64,000 nucleotides of DNA from the NCBI RefSeq assembly GCF_946478805.1, contig NZ_CAMLDC010000015.1:1-64000 (forward strand). The letters run 5' to 3'. Each line of letters begins with the position of its first letter. Within the stretch, counting starts at the first letter, position 1. A program made the translations under genes and the position numbers. The stretch comes from an uncultured Fluviicola sp. Its GTDB lineage: Bacteria; Bacteroidota; Bacteroidia; Flavobacteriales; Crocinitomicaceae. Shown here in pieces: positions 42,236 to 53,200 of the stretch. Below the pieces are notes generated by a model. It did not search any database. It was not told where the DNA came from and saw only the letters and a program-made list of their open reading frames with translations.

Positions 42236-45043
42236 TCATTCCGTCAATTCGTATTTATATTGTTTCCCTTTCTGGATGGCAGGGATTCCTTCTTTCAACC
42301 ACAAGGGTTCCGGTTTATTCAACAGGTAGAAATCAAAAAACTGACGCATCCGGATACTTAAGTCCATTCTGTTGGCGGGCTTCATCAGGTTATGGTCATC
42401 CCCATTGTAGTTCAGGAGCCAAACCGGTTTTTGAAGCCGGCGCAAACCGGTGTACAACTCAATTCCCTGATACCACGGAACCGCACCATCTTCATCATTA
42501 TGCATGATCAGCAAAGGAGTTTTCACCTTTGGCAAACCGAAAATCGGGCTGTTCTCTACATACAACTCAGGTGAATCCCAGATTGTTTTTCCAATCCGGC
42601 TTTGGGAATGCTCGTATTGAAACTGCCTGCTATACCCGGAACCCCAACGAATTCCACCATATGCTGAAAACATGTTTCCAACCGGAGCCCCCGCCATTGC
42701 TGCTGCAAAGCGGTCTGTCATGGTAATCAATTGCGCAGTTTGGTATCCACCCCAACTTTGCCCTTGTAAACCCATTCTTTTTGAATCCACATTTGAGTAT
42801 TTTTTCAAAACGGCATCCGTTCCGCTCAGGATACAATCGTATGCACTATTTGCCGGATGACCGGCTACATAGCGGATATTCGGAATGAATACCACATATC
42901 CTGCTGAAGCATATTCAGTCGGATAAATAATCGAAGCCGTCGGTTTCGGGGCATAATGATTGTGAATGTCATCCGAGTACATTTCGTAGTAATAGACCAA
43001 TAAGGGGTATTCCTGGTTCACATCAAAATTTTCCGGTTTATAAATCAAACCTTCCAATGGAATTCCAGAATAACTCGTCCATTTGATCAATTCTACTGTA
43101 GACCAATTGTACTGACTTTGCTGTGGATTGGCGAAGGAAATACGGGAAATTTCAGCTCCCGGTTTTGTAGTTGCGAATAAATCCGGGAAATCACTATTGG
43201 AAGAACGACTGAAGATGAGCTGATCTGATTTTTTTGCTTTCAAAAAGCTGAAATAGTGATGGTTTGACCCGGAAATCAATTCAAAATTCGGATTTGAAAA
43301 GGAACCTCTCACACGGTAGACATCCATCATTTTGGTTAGCTTACTAAAACGTGTCAAGACCGTGCTTTCCGGATAATAACGCACGGAATCCGGGTTCAGG
43401 TTGAATAATCTGTAGGAATAATTGGTATCCTGGTCGGAGTTCTGTAAAACAGAAGTAATGGAACGTACCGTCTTTGAAGCGATATCATAGGACAGGATAT
43501 CCTTATCCGATTGAATAAATAGATTCCCGTCGTTCGGTCCCCAACCGATGATTCCCTGGGGTTCATCGTCTTCGATCATTCCGTTTTTATCCTCAAAGAA
43601 ATTTCCTTTCCAAGGGCATGTAAGACATTCTTCTACCTGGGAATCGACATCCATCAGATAATAATTCTTGGCGCGTTCATTCCAGAACACAAACTGTTTT
43701 CCACCCTGAGACAAGAACCCTCTTGTAAATGTCTTTTCCCTCAATGTGCTGATTTTCCCGTCTGAAACCCGGATCAGGTAATAATTGGTCGGATTCATGG
43801 TATGCCAGGTCTCATAACGGTACATGGCATCGCAATTCGCCAAAAGGACTTGTTGGTCGAATCTTTCAGTTGAATAAACATTTAAGCTGTCATTTCCCAA
43901 AACCACTGCTTGTCCTGAACCCAAATGATAAACGGCCAGGTTGGTTCTGGTTTGATCTCTTTTCAATTCCACCAATTGCTGAGGTTGCAGGCGATCGTCT
44001 TTCCAATGCCACAAATCCACTTTTGATTTTTCACTTTCCAGTAGCGAATCTTTGAACGGTTTTTCAGGTCTGTCAGCAACTCCGAAAAACACATCCGCAT
44101 CCTCATTATTCAGATATGGTCTGAAATTCGAAGACAGTACCTCGTCATTTGCGAATTGCATGGAAGTATCTATCAATTGTTTGAACTCTTTGGTATCAGG
44201 GCGGATGATGAATAAAGACCACCGTTTATTAGTTGCAGTATCAACCGTTGCCAATCCGAGCAAGGAGTTATTCTTTCCTGAGAAACTGATTCCTGCATAC
44301 TCCGAGACACGTTTCTTGTCCATCCAGGTTTCTTTCCGGGAGAAATCATAAATTCCCAAACGAACCGAGTCTTTTTTGAATTTTTCCTGTTGGATGAACA
44401 CCGCATAATTCCCATCATCGCTGAGTTCGAACTGAGTTACATTTTTAAAGCATTTTTTCTGTTTGGAAACCGGATTGATCAACGTAAGCAATTTGCCATC
44501 CGTCTTGGTTTTTCCTTTTTTCTTCTCGTGTTTTTGCTCCTTTTTTGATTCCCCTTTCGTCAAATAACCTTTAGGCCATTCATTTTTTGTAGAAAGAAAA
44601 GCAAGCGCATTTCCCTTTTCAGATAGTTTAAATTCTTTCACCTGAGCGAATTTCACCAGCGAATCGTTTTGAACAAACCAAATTCCCAATGAATCTTTCG
44701 GCCACTTGTCTTTGTTGACTTTTGCCAATTCCACTTTCCTCAAAGTATCGAATCCGGGATGGATCCTGAACACCACATAAGTTCCGCTTTCATCGAATTT
44801 CGGCTCGTAGCCGCGTGCAACCGAATCTTTTTTCCCCGACATCAAATTCACCAGGTACAAGTATCCGTCACCTCGATAAGGTTTAATGGAATACACACTA
44901 AACTTCCCATCCTGAGAAAGTTGCACATCGCCAATCCTGTTCCAGGAATTATACACCTCCGGACCAAGAATCTTCTTTTGTCCAAATGCATTTATTCCAA
45001 TGATTAGTGCGATCAAAACACTGAGTCCAACTGATACTTTCAT
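42236..45043 (-). CDS. Prolyl oligopeptidase-family serine peptidase (S9)
   Basis: A 935-residue exported peptidase: signal peptide about 1-21 (GINAFGQ), a beta-propeller-like region (about 30-650), and a C-terminal alpha/beta-hydrolase domain (about 660-935). The nucleophile is Ser763 in LQGQSWGGYQ; the downstream candidates are Asp in MHNDEDGAVPW and His in NGDDHNLMKP. Likely a dipeptidyl- or acyl-peptidase in the periplasm or outside the cell, completing breakdown of proteins. It faces the lipoprotein gene through a shared hairpin and diverges from the phosphatase operon. Confidence 0.92.
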   Translation of the reverse strand: MKVSVGLSVLIALIIGINAFGQKKILGPEVYNSWNRIGDVQLSQDGKFSVYSIKPYRGDGYLYLVNLMSGKKDSVARGYEPKFDESGTYVVFRIHPGFDTLRKVELAKVNKDKWPKDSLGIWFVQNDSLVKFAQVKEFKLSEKGNALAFLSTKNEWPKGYLTKGESKKEQKHEKKKGKTKTDGKLLTLINPVSKQKKCFKNVTQFELSDDGNYAVFIQQEKFKKDSVRLGIYDFSRKETWMDKKRVSEYAGISFSGKNNSLLGLATVDTATNKRWSLFIIRPDTKEFKQLIDTSMQFANDEVLSSNFRPYLNNEDADVFFGVADRPEKPFKDSLLESEKSKVDLWHWKDDRLQPQQLVELKRDQTRTNLAVYHLGSGQAVVLGNDSLNVYSTERFDQQVLLANCDAMYRYETWHTMNPTNYYLIRVSDGKISTLREKTFTRGFLSQGGKQFVFWNERAKNYYLMDVDSQVEECLTCPWKGNFFEDKNGMIEDDEPQGIIGWGPNDGNLFIQSDKDILSYDIASKTVRSITSVLQNSDQDTNYSYRLFNLNPDSVRYYPESTVLTRFSKLTKMMDVYRVRGSFSNPNFELISGSNHHYFSFLKAKKSDQLIFSRSSNSDFPDLFATTKPGAEISRISFANPQQSQYNWSTVELIKWTSYSGIPLEGLIYKPENFDVNQEYPLLVYYYEMYSDDIHNHYAPKPTASIIYPTEYASAGYVVFIPNIRYVAGHPANSAYDCILSGTDAVLKKYSNVDSKRMGLQGQSWGGYQTAQLITMTDRFAAAMAGAPVGNMFSAYGGIRWGSGYSRQFQYEHSQSRIGKTIWDSPELYVENSPIFGLPKVKTPLLIMHNDEDGAVPWYQGIELYTGLRRLQKPVWLLNYNGDDHNLMKPANRMDLSIRMRQFFDFYLLNKPEPLWLKEGIPAIQKGKQYKYELTE

Positions 45044-45112
45044 GAAATCCGGATATTTTTAAACTAAAGCTTAAATATAAATACTTAATTTGTGACTCAA
45101 ATAATAAAACTC

Positions 45113-47206
45113 ATGATCCTGCGAAAAGGAATATTACTTGTGATCACTATACTTTGGGTATTTCAATTTTCCGCGTTTTCTTATGAAATTCCAAAATCCA
45201 ACCTGGAAATCAGGAATAATTGCTCACCCCGACCAGCTTCTGTCATTGAATTATTCAACCTAATCGATCCGGTAGAAAGAACAGATGAACCCGATGAATT
45301 AAACGGGAAAAAGTCTACTAACCCGGACAAAAAAGCCATTGCGGGAGATAGTATTACGGTATTAAAACTTTTAAAGGAAGCACAACCTATCGCCCATTCA
45401 GACTACAAGAAGGCATTCAAGCTAACCGCAGAAGCGATGCAAATTGCAGAAGGGACGAAAGACAAGGAACTCATGGGAAGAGTGCAAAATTCGATTGGGA
45501 ATCTGTATTGGTTTTCGGGAGATTACACCCACGCTTCGGAATATTATATCAATGCACTCAAGAATTTCCAAAAGACAAAAAACACCGGTCAGATTGCCGA
45601 ATGTTATCGGAATATCGGATGGATTTACCTGGGACAAAAAAAATATGACCTGTCTGAAGAATACTTATTGAAATCCTTGAACCTGAACATTAAAATTGAC
45701 AATAAGGAACGCATCATAATCAACTACGACGACCTGGCAAATTTATACCTGACCTCAAAACAATACGAAAAGGGGTTGAAATCGTGTGAGAGATCAATCA
45801 AACTTGCCAAGGAACACCAACGGGTCGATGCCATTGGAACCATTCATATCACAACCGGTCAGTTGAATTATGAATTAGATCGTTTACCCGAAGCGGAAAA
45901 AGAATACAATGCCGGAATAGGAATCCTGTCAAAAGTTCCCAACCAATCGTACAATTTATGTTTGGGGTATCTTGGCTTGGGGAAAGTAAAAAACCGACAA
46001 GCGAAATCATCGGAAGCACTTCCCTTATTCGAAAAGGCTATTTCCCTTGCAAAAGCACATAATTTCCCTCCCGAACTCGCCGAAGGATATTACCTGGCAT
46101 CCAAAATCTATCAGTCTCAAAAAAAATTGGATAAGGCCTTTGAATACATGGAGCTTTACTCGGAAACCAATGATTCCGTCAATGCAAGAAACAACCGCGA
46201 TTATATCCAGGAAATGGGGGCGAAATTGGAGTATGAACAAAACAAACTTCAAATAAAAAACTTAGAGCAGGAACAAAAACTGTCGGATGCGGAACTCGAT
46301 CGCGAACGCAATTTTAAAATCTTTCTCTTCGTGGTCATTTTCTTCTTATTTCTTCTCGGATTCTTTATTTATCGCTCATTTCTACGCAAGAAGAAAGATA
46401 ATCAGATAATCGCAAGAGCTTACCAGGAAATTGAAATCAAGAACAAGGATATTTCAGACAGTATTGAATATGCTTTGCAAATCCAGCAAGCGAGGTTGCC
46501 CCAGATTCAATCCATCCAGGATTCCTTTCCGGAGTTTTTTGTGATGTATCTTCCAAGAGACATCGTGAGTGGAGATTTCTATTGGTTCACTGAAACGGAA
46601 AACGGTAAAAAGATCTTTGCAGTATCGGATTGTACAGGGCATGGAATTCCCGGAGCTTTCATGAGTATGATGGGAATTGACGGATTGAATTATGCCATTC
46701 TTGAAAAACGGATTGAAAGTTCATCCCAGATTTTGAATCACGTCAATAAATTCATTATTGAATCCTTGAAGCAAGATTCCGCAGAGACCATTAAGAACAA
46801 AGACGGAATGGATACTGCAATCTGCATTTTTGAAAAAGACCTTAGCAGTGTGAAATATGCAGGGGCAAACCGACCATTATGGTTGATCCGCGACAAGGAA
46901 CTGATTCAGTACTCACCCGATAAAATGTCTATCGGAGGAAATAATTATTCCGATTTTGAATTCACCGAAATCACCATCCCGCTTCAAAAAGGGGATTCCA
47001 TTTACTTGTTCTCCGATGGATATCCCGATCAGTTCGGTGGTGAACGCAACAAGAAGTTCATGACTAAAAACCTCAAACAATTGCTATTGGCAATTAATCA
47101 CCTCTCTGCAAAAGAACAGGAAGAAATCCTTCAAACCAGCTTACAGAACTGGAAAGGAACCTTCCCTCAAATTGATGATATTATCCTGGTAGGAATTAAA
47201 CTTTAA
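45113..47206 (+). CDS. TPR-containing SpoIIE-type phosphatase with membrane helix
   Basis: A 697-residue protein: signal or anchor segment at 1-25, about six TPR repeats in the exported part (about 95-370), a single transmembrane helix at about 402-420, a short coiled coil with NKDISDSIEYALQIQQARLP, then a cytoplasmic SpoIIE/PP2C-type phosphatase domain with SGDFYW (near 486-491) and SDCTGHGIPGAFMS. Architecture: external TPR sensor, internal phosphatase. The GTG at 45092 is an alternative start; I prefer ATG 45113. The next gene starts four bases after the stop. Paralogue of the phosphatase at 1734. Confidence 0.88.
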   Translation: MILRKGILLVITILWVFQFSAFSYEIPKSNLEIRNNCSPRPASVIELFNLIDPVERTDEPDELNGKKSTNPDKKAIAGDSITVLKLLKEAQPIAHSDYKKAFKLTAEAMQIAEGTKDKELMGRVQNSIGNLYWFSGDYTHASEYYINALKNFQKTKNTGQIAECYRNIGWIYLGQKKYDLSEEYLLKSLNLNIKIDNKERIIINYDDLANLYLTSKQYEKGLKSCERSIKLAKEHQRVDAIGTIHITTGQLNYELDRLPEAEKEYNAGIGILSKVPNQSYNLCLGYLGLGKVKNRQAKSSEALPLFEKAISLAKAHNFPPELAEGYYLASKIYQSQKKLDKAFEYMELYSETNDSVNARNNRDYIQEMGAKLEYEQNKLQIKNLEQEQKLSDAELDRERNFKIFLFVVIFFLFLLGFFIYRSFLRKKKDNQIIARAYQEIEIKNKDISDSIEYALQIQQARLPQIQSIQDSFPEFFVMYLPRDIVSGDFYWFTETENGKKIFAVSDCTGHGIPGAFMSMMGIDGLNYAILEKRIESSSQILNHVNKFIIESLKQDSAETIKNKDGMDTAICIFEKDLSSVKYAGANRPLWLIRDKELIQYSPDKMSIGGNNYSDFEFTEITIPLQKGDSIYLFSDGYPDQFGGERNKKFMTKNLKQLLLAINHLSAKEQEEILQTSLQNWKGTFPQIDDIILVGIKL

Positions 47207-47210
47207 TGGT

Positions 47211-49415
47211 ATGAAAATTACGCTTGTTGTTTTGTTGTGTACTCTCGCAATCAAATTATCGGCTCAACATGGTTCGGTATTCCCGCAACCGACGCAACTG
47301 GAACAAACGAGCGATCAATTTGTTTTCAATGGTCGCTTAATGATTGACAGCACACAGATTCCACGCGAATTGTTCGCTTATTTCCAGCAGGCATTCGGGC
47401 GGAATTTCATTCACTTGGAAGCAGTTTCCCCCAAACAGGCAACAATCCGTTTAAATCGAATTCAGACCTTTGTTTATACGGAAGGGTATCAATTAACGGT
47501 TTCAAATTCCGGGATTGATATCCAATACAGCAATGATGAAAGTTTGCGTAATGCGTTCCAAACGCTAAACCAATTGATCCAAAATCCCAAGGAAATTAAC
47601 GGGATTCGAATTTCCGATCAACCGGCATTTGCATACCGTGGAGTTCACCTGGATTGCAGTCGTCACTTCTTTACCATCAGCGAGTTAAAAAAATTCATCG
47701 ATCAGATGGCAAAACTGAAATTCAATCGCTTTCATTGGCACTTGACTGATGACCAAGGCTGGAGAATCGAGATCAAAAAGTATCCGAAACTCACAAGTAT
47801 CGGAGCCTGGAGAGATAGCACCTTGATCGGACATTTCAGCAAACAACCGATCGAATATGATCATCAAAAATACGGTGGATTCTATACGCAGGAAGAAGCA
47901 AAAGAATTAGTGGAGTTTGCACGAATCCGTGGGATTGAAATCATTCCGGAAATCGAGATGCCGGGACATGCCAGTGCCGCCATAGCTGCCTACCCGGAAT
48001 TGAGTTGTACGGAAAAGCAAATTCCCGTGGTGGGGACCTGGGGAGTTTTCGACGATGTTTTCTGCAGCCAGGAAAAAACGCGTGACTTTCTGAAAGATGT
48101 ATTGGATGAAGTGATGGAAATCTTTCCTTCACAGGTGATCCATATCGGAGGAGATGAATGCCCCAAGGTGAATTGGGAGAAATGTCCGAAATGCAAAGCC
48201 ATCATGACCGAAAATAATTTGAAAACAAGTCATGAACTTCAAAGTTTCTTTATCCGTGACATTGAAAAACATGTAAATGAAAAAGGGAAAGTGATTATTG
48301 GCTGGGACGAAATCCTGGAAGGTGGTCTGGCTCCGAATGCACAAGTGATGTCCTGGCAAGGAGTGGAAGGCGGAATTGCTGCTGCTAAACAAAAACATGC
48401 TGTTGTCATGACCCCGACTTCCTATTGCTATTTCGATTACTACCAAAGTGGTCATCCGTCAGAACCGCTTGCAATCGGTGGTTATTTACCACTTGAAAAA
48501 GTGTACCAGTTCAACCCGGTAAAAGGATTGGAAGATGAGTACAAGCGATACATCCTGGGAGGACAGGCAAACCTTTGGACAGAATATTTACCCACTATTC
48601 AATCAGTTGAGTACAATGCCTTTCCACGATTGGTTGCCATGGCTGAAGTGTTGTGGAACAGAAGCAAAGCACCCTATTCCGATTTTGTAGAAGCACTTTC
48701 CAATGATTATTTACCCCAACTAAGAAATGACGGAATCCGTTTTTCCACTTCTTTTTTAGATCCGAAACTGGAAATCAGACCTTATGAAACCGGAGTAAGT
48801 TACAACCTGATCAAACCCGTCAATGAGGTTGTTTTTTCATTAAACAACGAAATAGTAACCGGAATCAACATCGAAAGAACAGATCAAGTGCAGGAACACC
48901 GTTACTTGATTCATTCCAACATTGGAGACCAGGAATTACGTGTATGTGATTATACTTTCACTTCACATCTGGCATTGGGGAAATCGGTGAAATTTGAACC
49001 CCGACCCCATGAAAAGTACAATAACAATGGAAGTCTGGGATTGACCGATGGAGTTATCGGTGGAATTCCCTGGAAAGGAAATCAATGGTTGGGATTCAAT
49101 GAAGATACCATTCAATTTACATTGGATATGGAAACAATCACGACCTTCAATCACTTGCAGATCGGAACCTTGAATGATCCCGGCTCCTGGATCTATCGAC
49201 CGGAACGGTTTCAGATCCTAACCAGTTCCAATGGTAAGAAATTCAAAAATACCGCCAAATCAAAATTGAACGGAGACCTCATCGATGTGAAGAAAAAAAT
49301 GAAAGCTCGTTACATCAAAGTAATCATTTACAACAAAGAATTGATTCCTCCGGGTCAAACCGGTGCAGGTTTCACACCGTGGACTTTTATTAACGAACTG
49401 ATCTTATCGAAATGA
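47211..49415 (+). CDS. Beta-N-acetylhexosaminidase (GH20)
   Basis: A 734-residue exported glycoside hydrolase. Signal peptide about 1-18 (LSAQ). A GH20b-like domain (about 25-140) precedes the TIM-barrel GH20 domain (about 143-500), with catalytic Asp315-Glu316 in HIGGDECPKVNWEKC and FHWHLTDDQGWRIEIK at the start of the barrel. A C-terminal F5/8-like or discoidin-type domain (about 585-734) ends RYIKVIIYNK... FTPWTFINELIL and may bind sugars. It would release terminal GlcNAc or GalNAc from chitin-oligosaccharides or glycoproteins. Start four bases after the phosphatase stop; its TGA overlaps the cutC start by four bases. Confidence 0.94.
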   Translation: MKITLVVLLCTLAIKLSAQHGSVFPQPTQLEQTSDQFVFNGRLMIDSTQIPRELFAYFQQAFGRNFIHLEAVSPKQATIRLNRIQTFVYTEGYQLTVSNSGIDIQYSNDESLRNAFQTLNQLIQNPKEINGIRISDQPAFAYRGVHLDCSRHFFTISELKKFIDQMAKLKFNRFHWHLTDDQGWRIEIKKYPKLTSIGAWRDSTLIGHFSKQPIEYDHQKYGGFYTQEEAKELVEFARIRGIEIIPEIEMPGHASAAIAAYPELSCTEKQIPVVGTWGVFDDVFCSQEKTRDFLKDVLDEVMEIFPSQVIHIGGDECPKVNWEKCPKCKAIMTENNLKTSHELQSFFIRDIEKHVNEKGKVIIGWDEILEGGLAPNAQVMSWQGVEGGIAAAKQKHAVVMTPTSYCYFDYYQSGHPSEPLAIGGYLPLEKVYQFNPVKGLEDEYKRYILGGQANLWTEYLPTIQSVEYNAFPRLVAMAEVLWNRSKAPYSDFVEALSNDYLPQLRNDGIRFSTSFLDPKLEIRPYETGVSYNLIKPVNEVVFSLNNEIVTGINIERTDQVQEHRYLIHSNIGDQELRVCDYTFTSHLALGKSVKFEPRPHEKYNNNGSLGLTDGVIGGIPWKGNQWLGFNEDTIQFTLDMETITTFNHLQIGTLNDPGSWIYRPERFQILTSSNGKKFKNTAKSKLNGDLIDVKKKMKARYIKVIIYNKELIPPGQTGAGFTPWTFINELILSK

Positions 49416-50110
49416 AAATAGAAATTTGTGTGGGCACACTGGAGGCCGCAAGAATCGTTAGTAAACTTCCGATTGACCGCATAGAAACATGCGTAGCATT
49501 GGAACAAGGCGGATTAACACCTTCAAAAGCCATGGTTAACTGGATCCAAAACACCTTTGATCTGGAGCAACACGTGCTCATCCGTTTAAAGGCAGGTGGT
49601 TTTGTTTACAACTACGATGAAATTGTAGTGATGCGGGATCAGATCCTGGAGATGAAAGATACCGGGATCAAAGGGTTGGTTGTCGGGGCTTTGACGAAAG
49701 AATTCAAATTGAACGTGGAAGCTTTGGAAACCTGGAAACGCACTGCTCCTTCCATTGATTTCACCTTTCACCGGGCATTCGATTCGATTGATGATTGGAA
49801 AACTGCAATGGACCAACTCATTAAAATGGGTTTTAAGCGAATTTTAACCAGCGGGTCCGATCAAAGTGTGGCTCATGGAATAAAGCGTCTGAAAGAGCTT
49901 GTTTCATATGCAAACGGGCGAATAGAAATTATGGCCGGAGGCGGCGTGAAGGAAGAATTGATCCCGGAACTTAAAGCAACAGGTGTTCATGCAATCCATT
50001 TTTCAGGAACTTCTAAAGTGACCGTTGAGTCGGGAACAGCATTTGAAGAGACTTTACTCTTACCGGATGAGAATAAATTGACCGAAATTTTAGCAGCGAT
50101 TCAGGGATAA
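49412..50110 (+). CDS. cutC: CutC family protein
   Basis: A 232-residue cytoplasmic TIM-barrel protein of the CutC family, once linked to copper homeostasis but without an agreed activity. Family blocks: KIEICVGTLEAARI at the start, GLTPSKAM, VLIRLKAGGFVYN, FTFHRAFDSIDDWKTAMDQLIKMGFKRILTSG, and IMAGGGVKEELI. Its ATG overlaps the GH20 stop by four bases. A cutC immediately after a hexosaminidase fits a suggestion that the family may act on sugar-derived or small-molecule substrates rather than copper. A terminator follows. Confidence 0.9.
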   Translation: MKIEICVGTLEAARIVSKLPIDRIETCVALEQGGLTPSKAMVNWIQNTFDLEQHVLIRLKAGGFVYNYDEIVVMRDQILEMKDTGIKGLVVGALTKEFKLNVEALETWKRTAPSIDFTFHRAFDSIDDWKTAMDQLIKMGFKRILTSGSDQSVAHGIKRLKELVSYANGRIEIMAGGGVKEELIPELKATGVHAIHFSGTSKVTVESGTAFEETLLLPDENKLTEILAAIQG

Positions 50111-50162
50111 AAGGTCATTTACACTTTTCGCAAACCGCAGATCTTCGAAGAAATTTTCAGAA

Positions 50163-50205
50163 TACAAAAACCCCTGATCTCTTTTCAGAGTCAGGGGCTT
50201 TGTTT
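50163..50205. terminator. Terminator between cutC and the metalloprotease
   Basis: Stem CCCCTGA-CTCT / AGAG-TCAGGGG (one bulged T) with A-run on the left and T-run on the right, so it can serve cutC on the plus strand and the convergent protease gene at 50274 on the minus strand. Confidence 0.75.
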
Positions 50206-50273
50206 TTATAATACTCAGGATATTATGAGAAGGATTCAATTTGATCCTAACATCTTAATATCCTAATGTCAAT

Positions 50274-53200
50274 TTAATTCTTAATCAACTTGAACGACTG
50301 CGTTGCTCCGCCTACTTCGATATTCAGGAAGTAGACTCCTTGCGCTTCAGTAGAAATGTCGAATGTGATACCACTGGTTGTCTGCGGTTTTTCCTCACGA
50401 ACCATTCTTCCCGTTACATCGCGAATTACAAACGATTTCAAGTTCACTTCCTTATTGAAGGAAACCGTGATTTTACCATTGGAAGGATTCGGGTAAACTG
50501 AAACATCTTCGAAATTCAGATCATCAATTCCCAGGTTCGAGATTGTTACACATGCACTTGTATCCGTACAACCGCTTTTTGTAACAATTACCGCATACGA
50601 TCCGTTCGCAGGCGCAATGAATGATTGGCTTGTAGCTCCGGCAATAACACTATTTCCTGTTCCACAATTGATCCATTGGTATTGCGCTGTACCTTGAGCC
50701 GAAGAAATAGTCGTTCCGGCAACGGTCGTATTCAGGTTCAATGTTGTCTGAGTGACTGTAGCTGTTACACAAGTTCCGGCAGTTACACAACCTCCTTCTC
50801 CTCTTACGAAGTAAGTTCCCGGAGTTGATACGTTGATTGACGTTCCAGAACCGACAGCAGTTCCGCCACAAGTCCCGGAATACCATTGCCAGGCTGTTGC
50901 ATCATTCAAAGTTCCTGCAGTTACAGACAAGGTTGTTGAACCGGCCGGACAAATGGTTGTCGTACCACCAATTGTTGCAGCTGTCGGAGGTGTACAAGGT
51001 GTTGTTGGAGTATAACAAATCTCCAATCCCCATGAACTTAAAGCACCACCATCACTATTCACGGCATCTGAGATCGTCAATGTCCAGGTACCACTCATGT
51101 TCTGACCATCGAATGCGCTCAACAAACCTTGTGACTGATAAGTACCGCCGCCAACAGGAGGACAAGGAAGTGCTCCTGCAGCTGCCTCATCATCCAAATT
51201 CAGATTGAAATTGTCTTCATCATCACAGATATTGCTCCACAAAGTAACCATTGTACCTGTTGGACTGGTCAATTTAACCGTCAGATCATTAATCCATGTA
51301 TGTGTCCCTGCTAGGTTGACAACATTCAAGTCATTGATAGTTCCACCTGTTGGAATATTCAATGTGGAAGTTACCGTTGGTGTTCCCGAAGCAGAAATCG
51401 TTACCGGTATGTTTGTTGAATTGAATGTCATGCAAGAAGCAGTGGTGAAAGAGAATGTTGCGGATGTTACAGCTGCAGAGCAAGAATTCAATGTTTCAAC
51501 TTTCCAATAATAGGTTGTAGCCGGACTTAATAAAGTAGCCGTGTATGTTGGAGAAGTCAATCCGCTTGCACTTTCAACAACATTTGTAAATGCTGCATCT
51601 GTTGCGATCGTAATATTGAATTGTACTCCAACACCGGAATTTGTCCAACTCATTGCCGGGCTCACCGGAACGCTTGTTGCAGCATTCGCCGGACTTGACA
51701 AAGTTGAAGCCACAACTCCCGAAGTAGAAATCAAGACTGTACCATTCGTGAAGTGTCCTCCTGAAGTAGAAGTACCGTTCACAGTCAAACTGTAAGTTCC
51801 AGGTGTTGCACTTGCCGTGTTTGAAATCGTCATCGTTGCATTCGTTCCCGGCGTTGCAGGATTCGGGGAGAAAACTACCGTTGTTCCCGCAGGATTTCCA
51901 GTTGCAGATAAAGTAACCGGATCAATATAAGAACCGATTTGTCCGACAAGTACCGTAAATACCGCATTTGTTCCCTGACATGCAGAAACAGTTGAGTTTT
52001 GGAAATTTAAGGTATAATCATTAGTTGCTGCAGTGATTGCGAACACATTGTTTGAAACGTCGAAAAAAGTCCCGTTCTCACACATAACCATGACGATTGC
52101 AGTTGTAGTTGCCGTATTCGGTACCGTAATCACCTGTGAACCATCATTCGGAACGTTATTGGCAATGACACTGAATGTAGCACCTCCATCTGTTGAGATC
52201 AATACATCCACATTCGCACAGGCAACCGGCGCGATATCTGTATTTGCTACGGACCAGGTTACTGTTTGAGTGGAATTTCCAGGCCATGTAATTCCTGTTG
52301 CAGTCGGGTAATTCACAATGAATGGTCCGGCTGAAGTAGTACTTGTAACAATAATATCTGCATTGTCATTACAACCACCATTCACTTCATTATCTCTAAC
52401 CGTACAACGGAAATGCATCGTTCTATTCACAGTCGGAAGAACTTCCCAGGTAAAAGGTCCGTTGGACATCAAACTTGCAATAGATGGGAAATAACGTGTT
52501 CCACTTGTAGAAGGAGTTCTGGAACGGAAATTCGGGCCGCCCGTATTTGTTCCAAGCGGTGGTTGCGTTGCCGTTCCGGTCTGACCGTTATCCATTTGTT
52601 CCCAGCAATAAGTCAATACGTCTCCGTCCGGATCTGTTGCCGTTGCTGTTAAAGCGAAAGGAGTATTTGCAGGAATAGTGACACTTCCTACTGTTCCGGT
52701 AATTGTTGGTGCAGTTTGGTTCGGAATTGCTGTTGAAACAGCACAGCCATTTCCACTTCCATTGATGAAAAGGTGCATCTCATTCATGTTTACGCCATGA
52801 AAATTATCATCCGAATGCGGTTGAACATCTTGTGGAGAACAAATCCCAGCATAAGCCATGATCGAGCTACCTGAACCCGGTTCCATTGCAGTTGCTCCAT
52901 TTGCATTTCCCGAACAAGAACCGGTACTTCCTCTGAAACTATGATTTCCGGAGAATTCATGCCCCATTTCATGAGCTACATAATCAATATCGAAAGCGTC
53001 ACCTACCGGAGCGCCGGAACCTGTGACACCACTTGCTTTTTGTGATGAACTACACACTACACCTAATCCCGCCAAGCCACCGGAGTTTGTTCCGAAAACG
53101 TGTCCGATGTCGTAATTTGCAGAACCGATTACAGAAGTAACATTTGTTTGGTTTTCATTAATCATCGAGCCCGGATTTCCATTTGTATATGGATCCGTAC

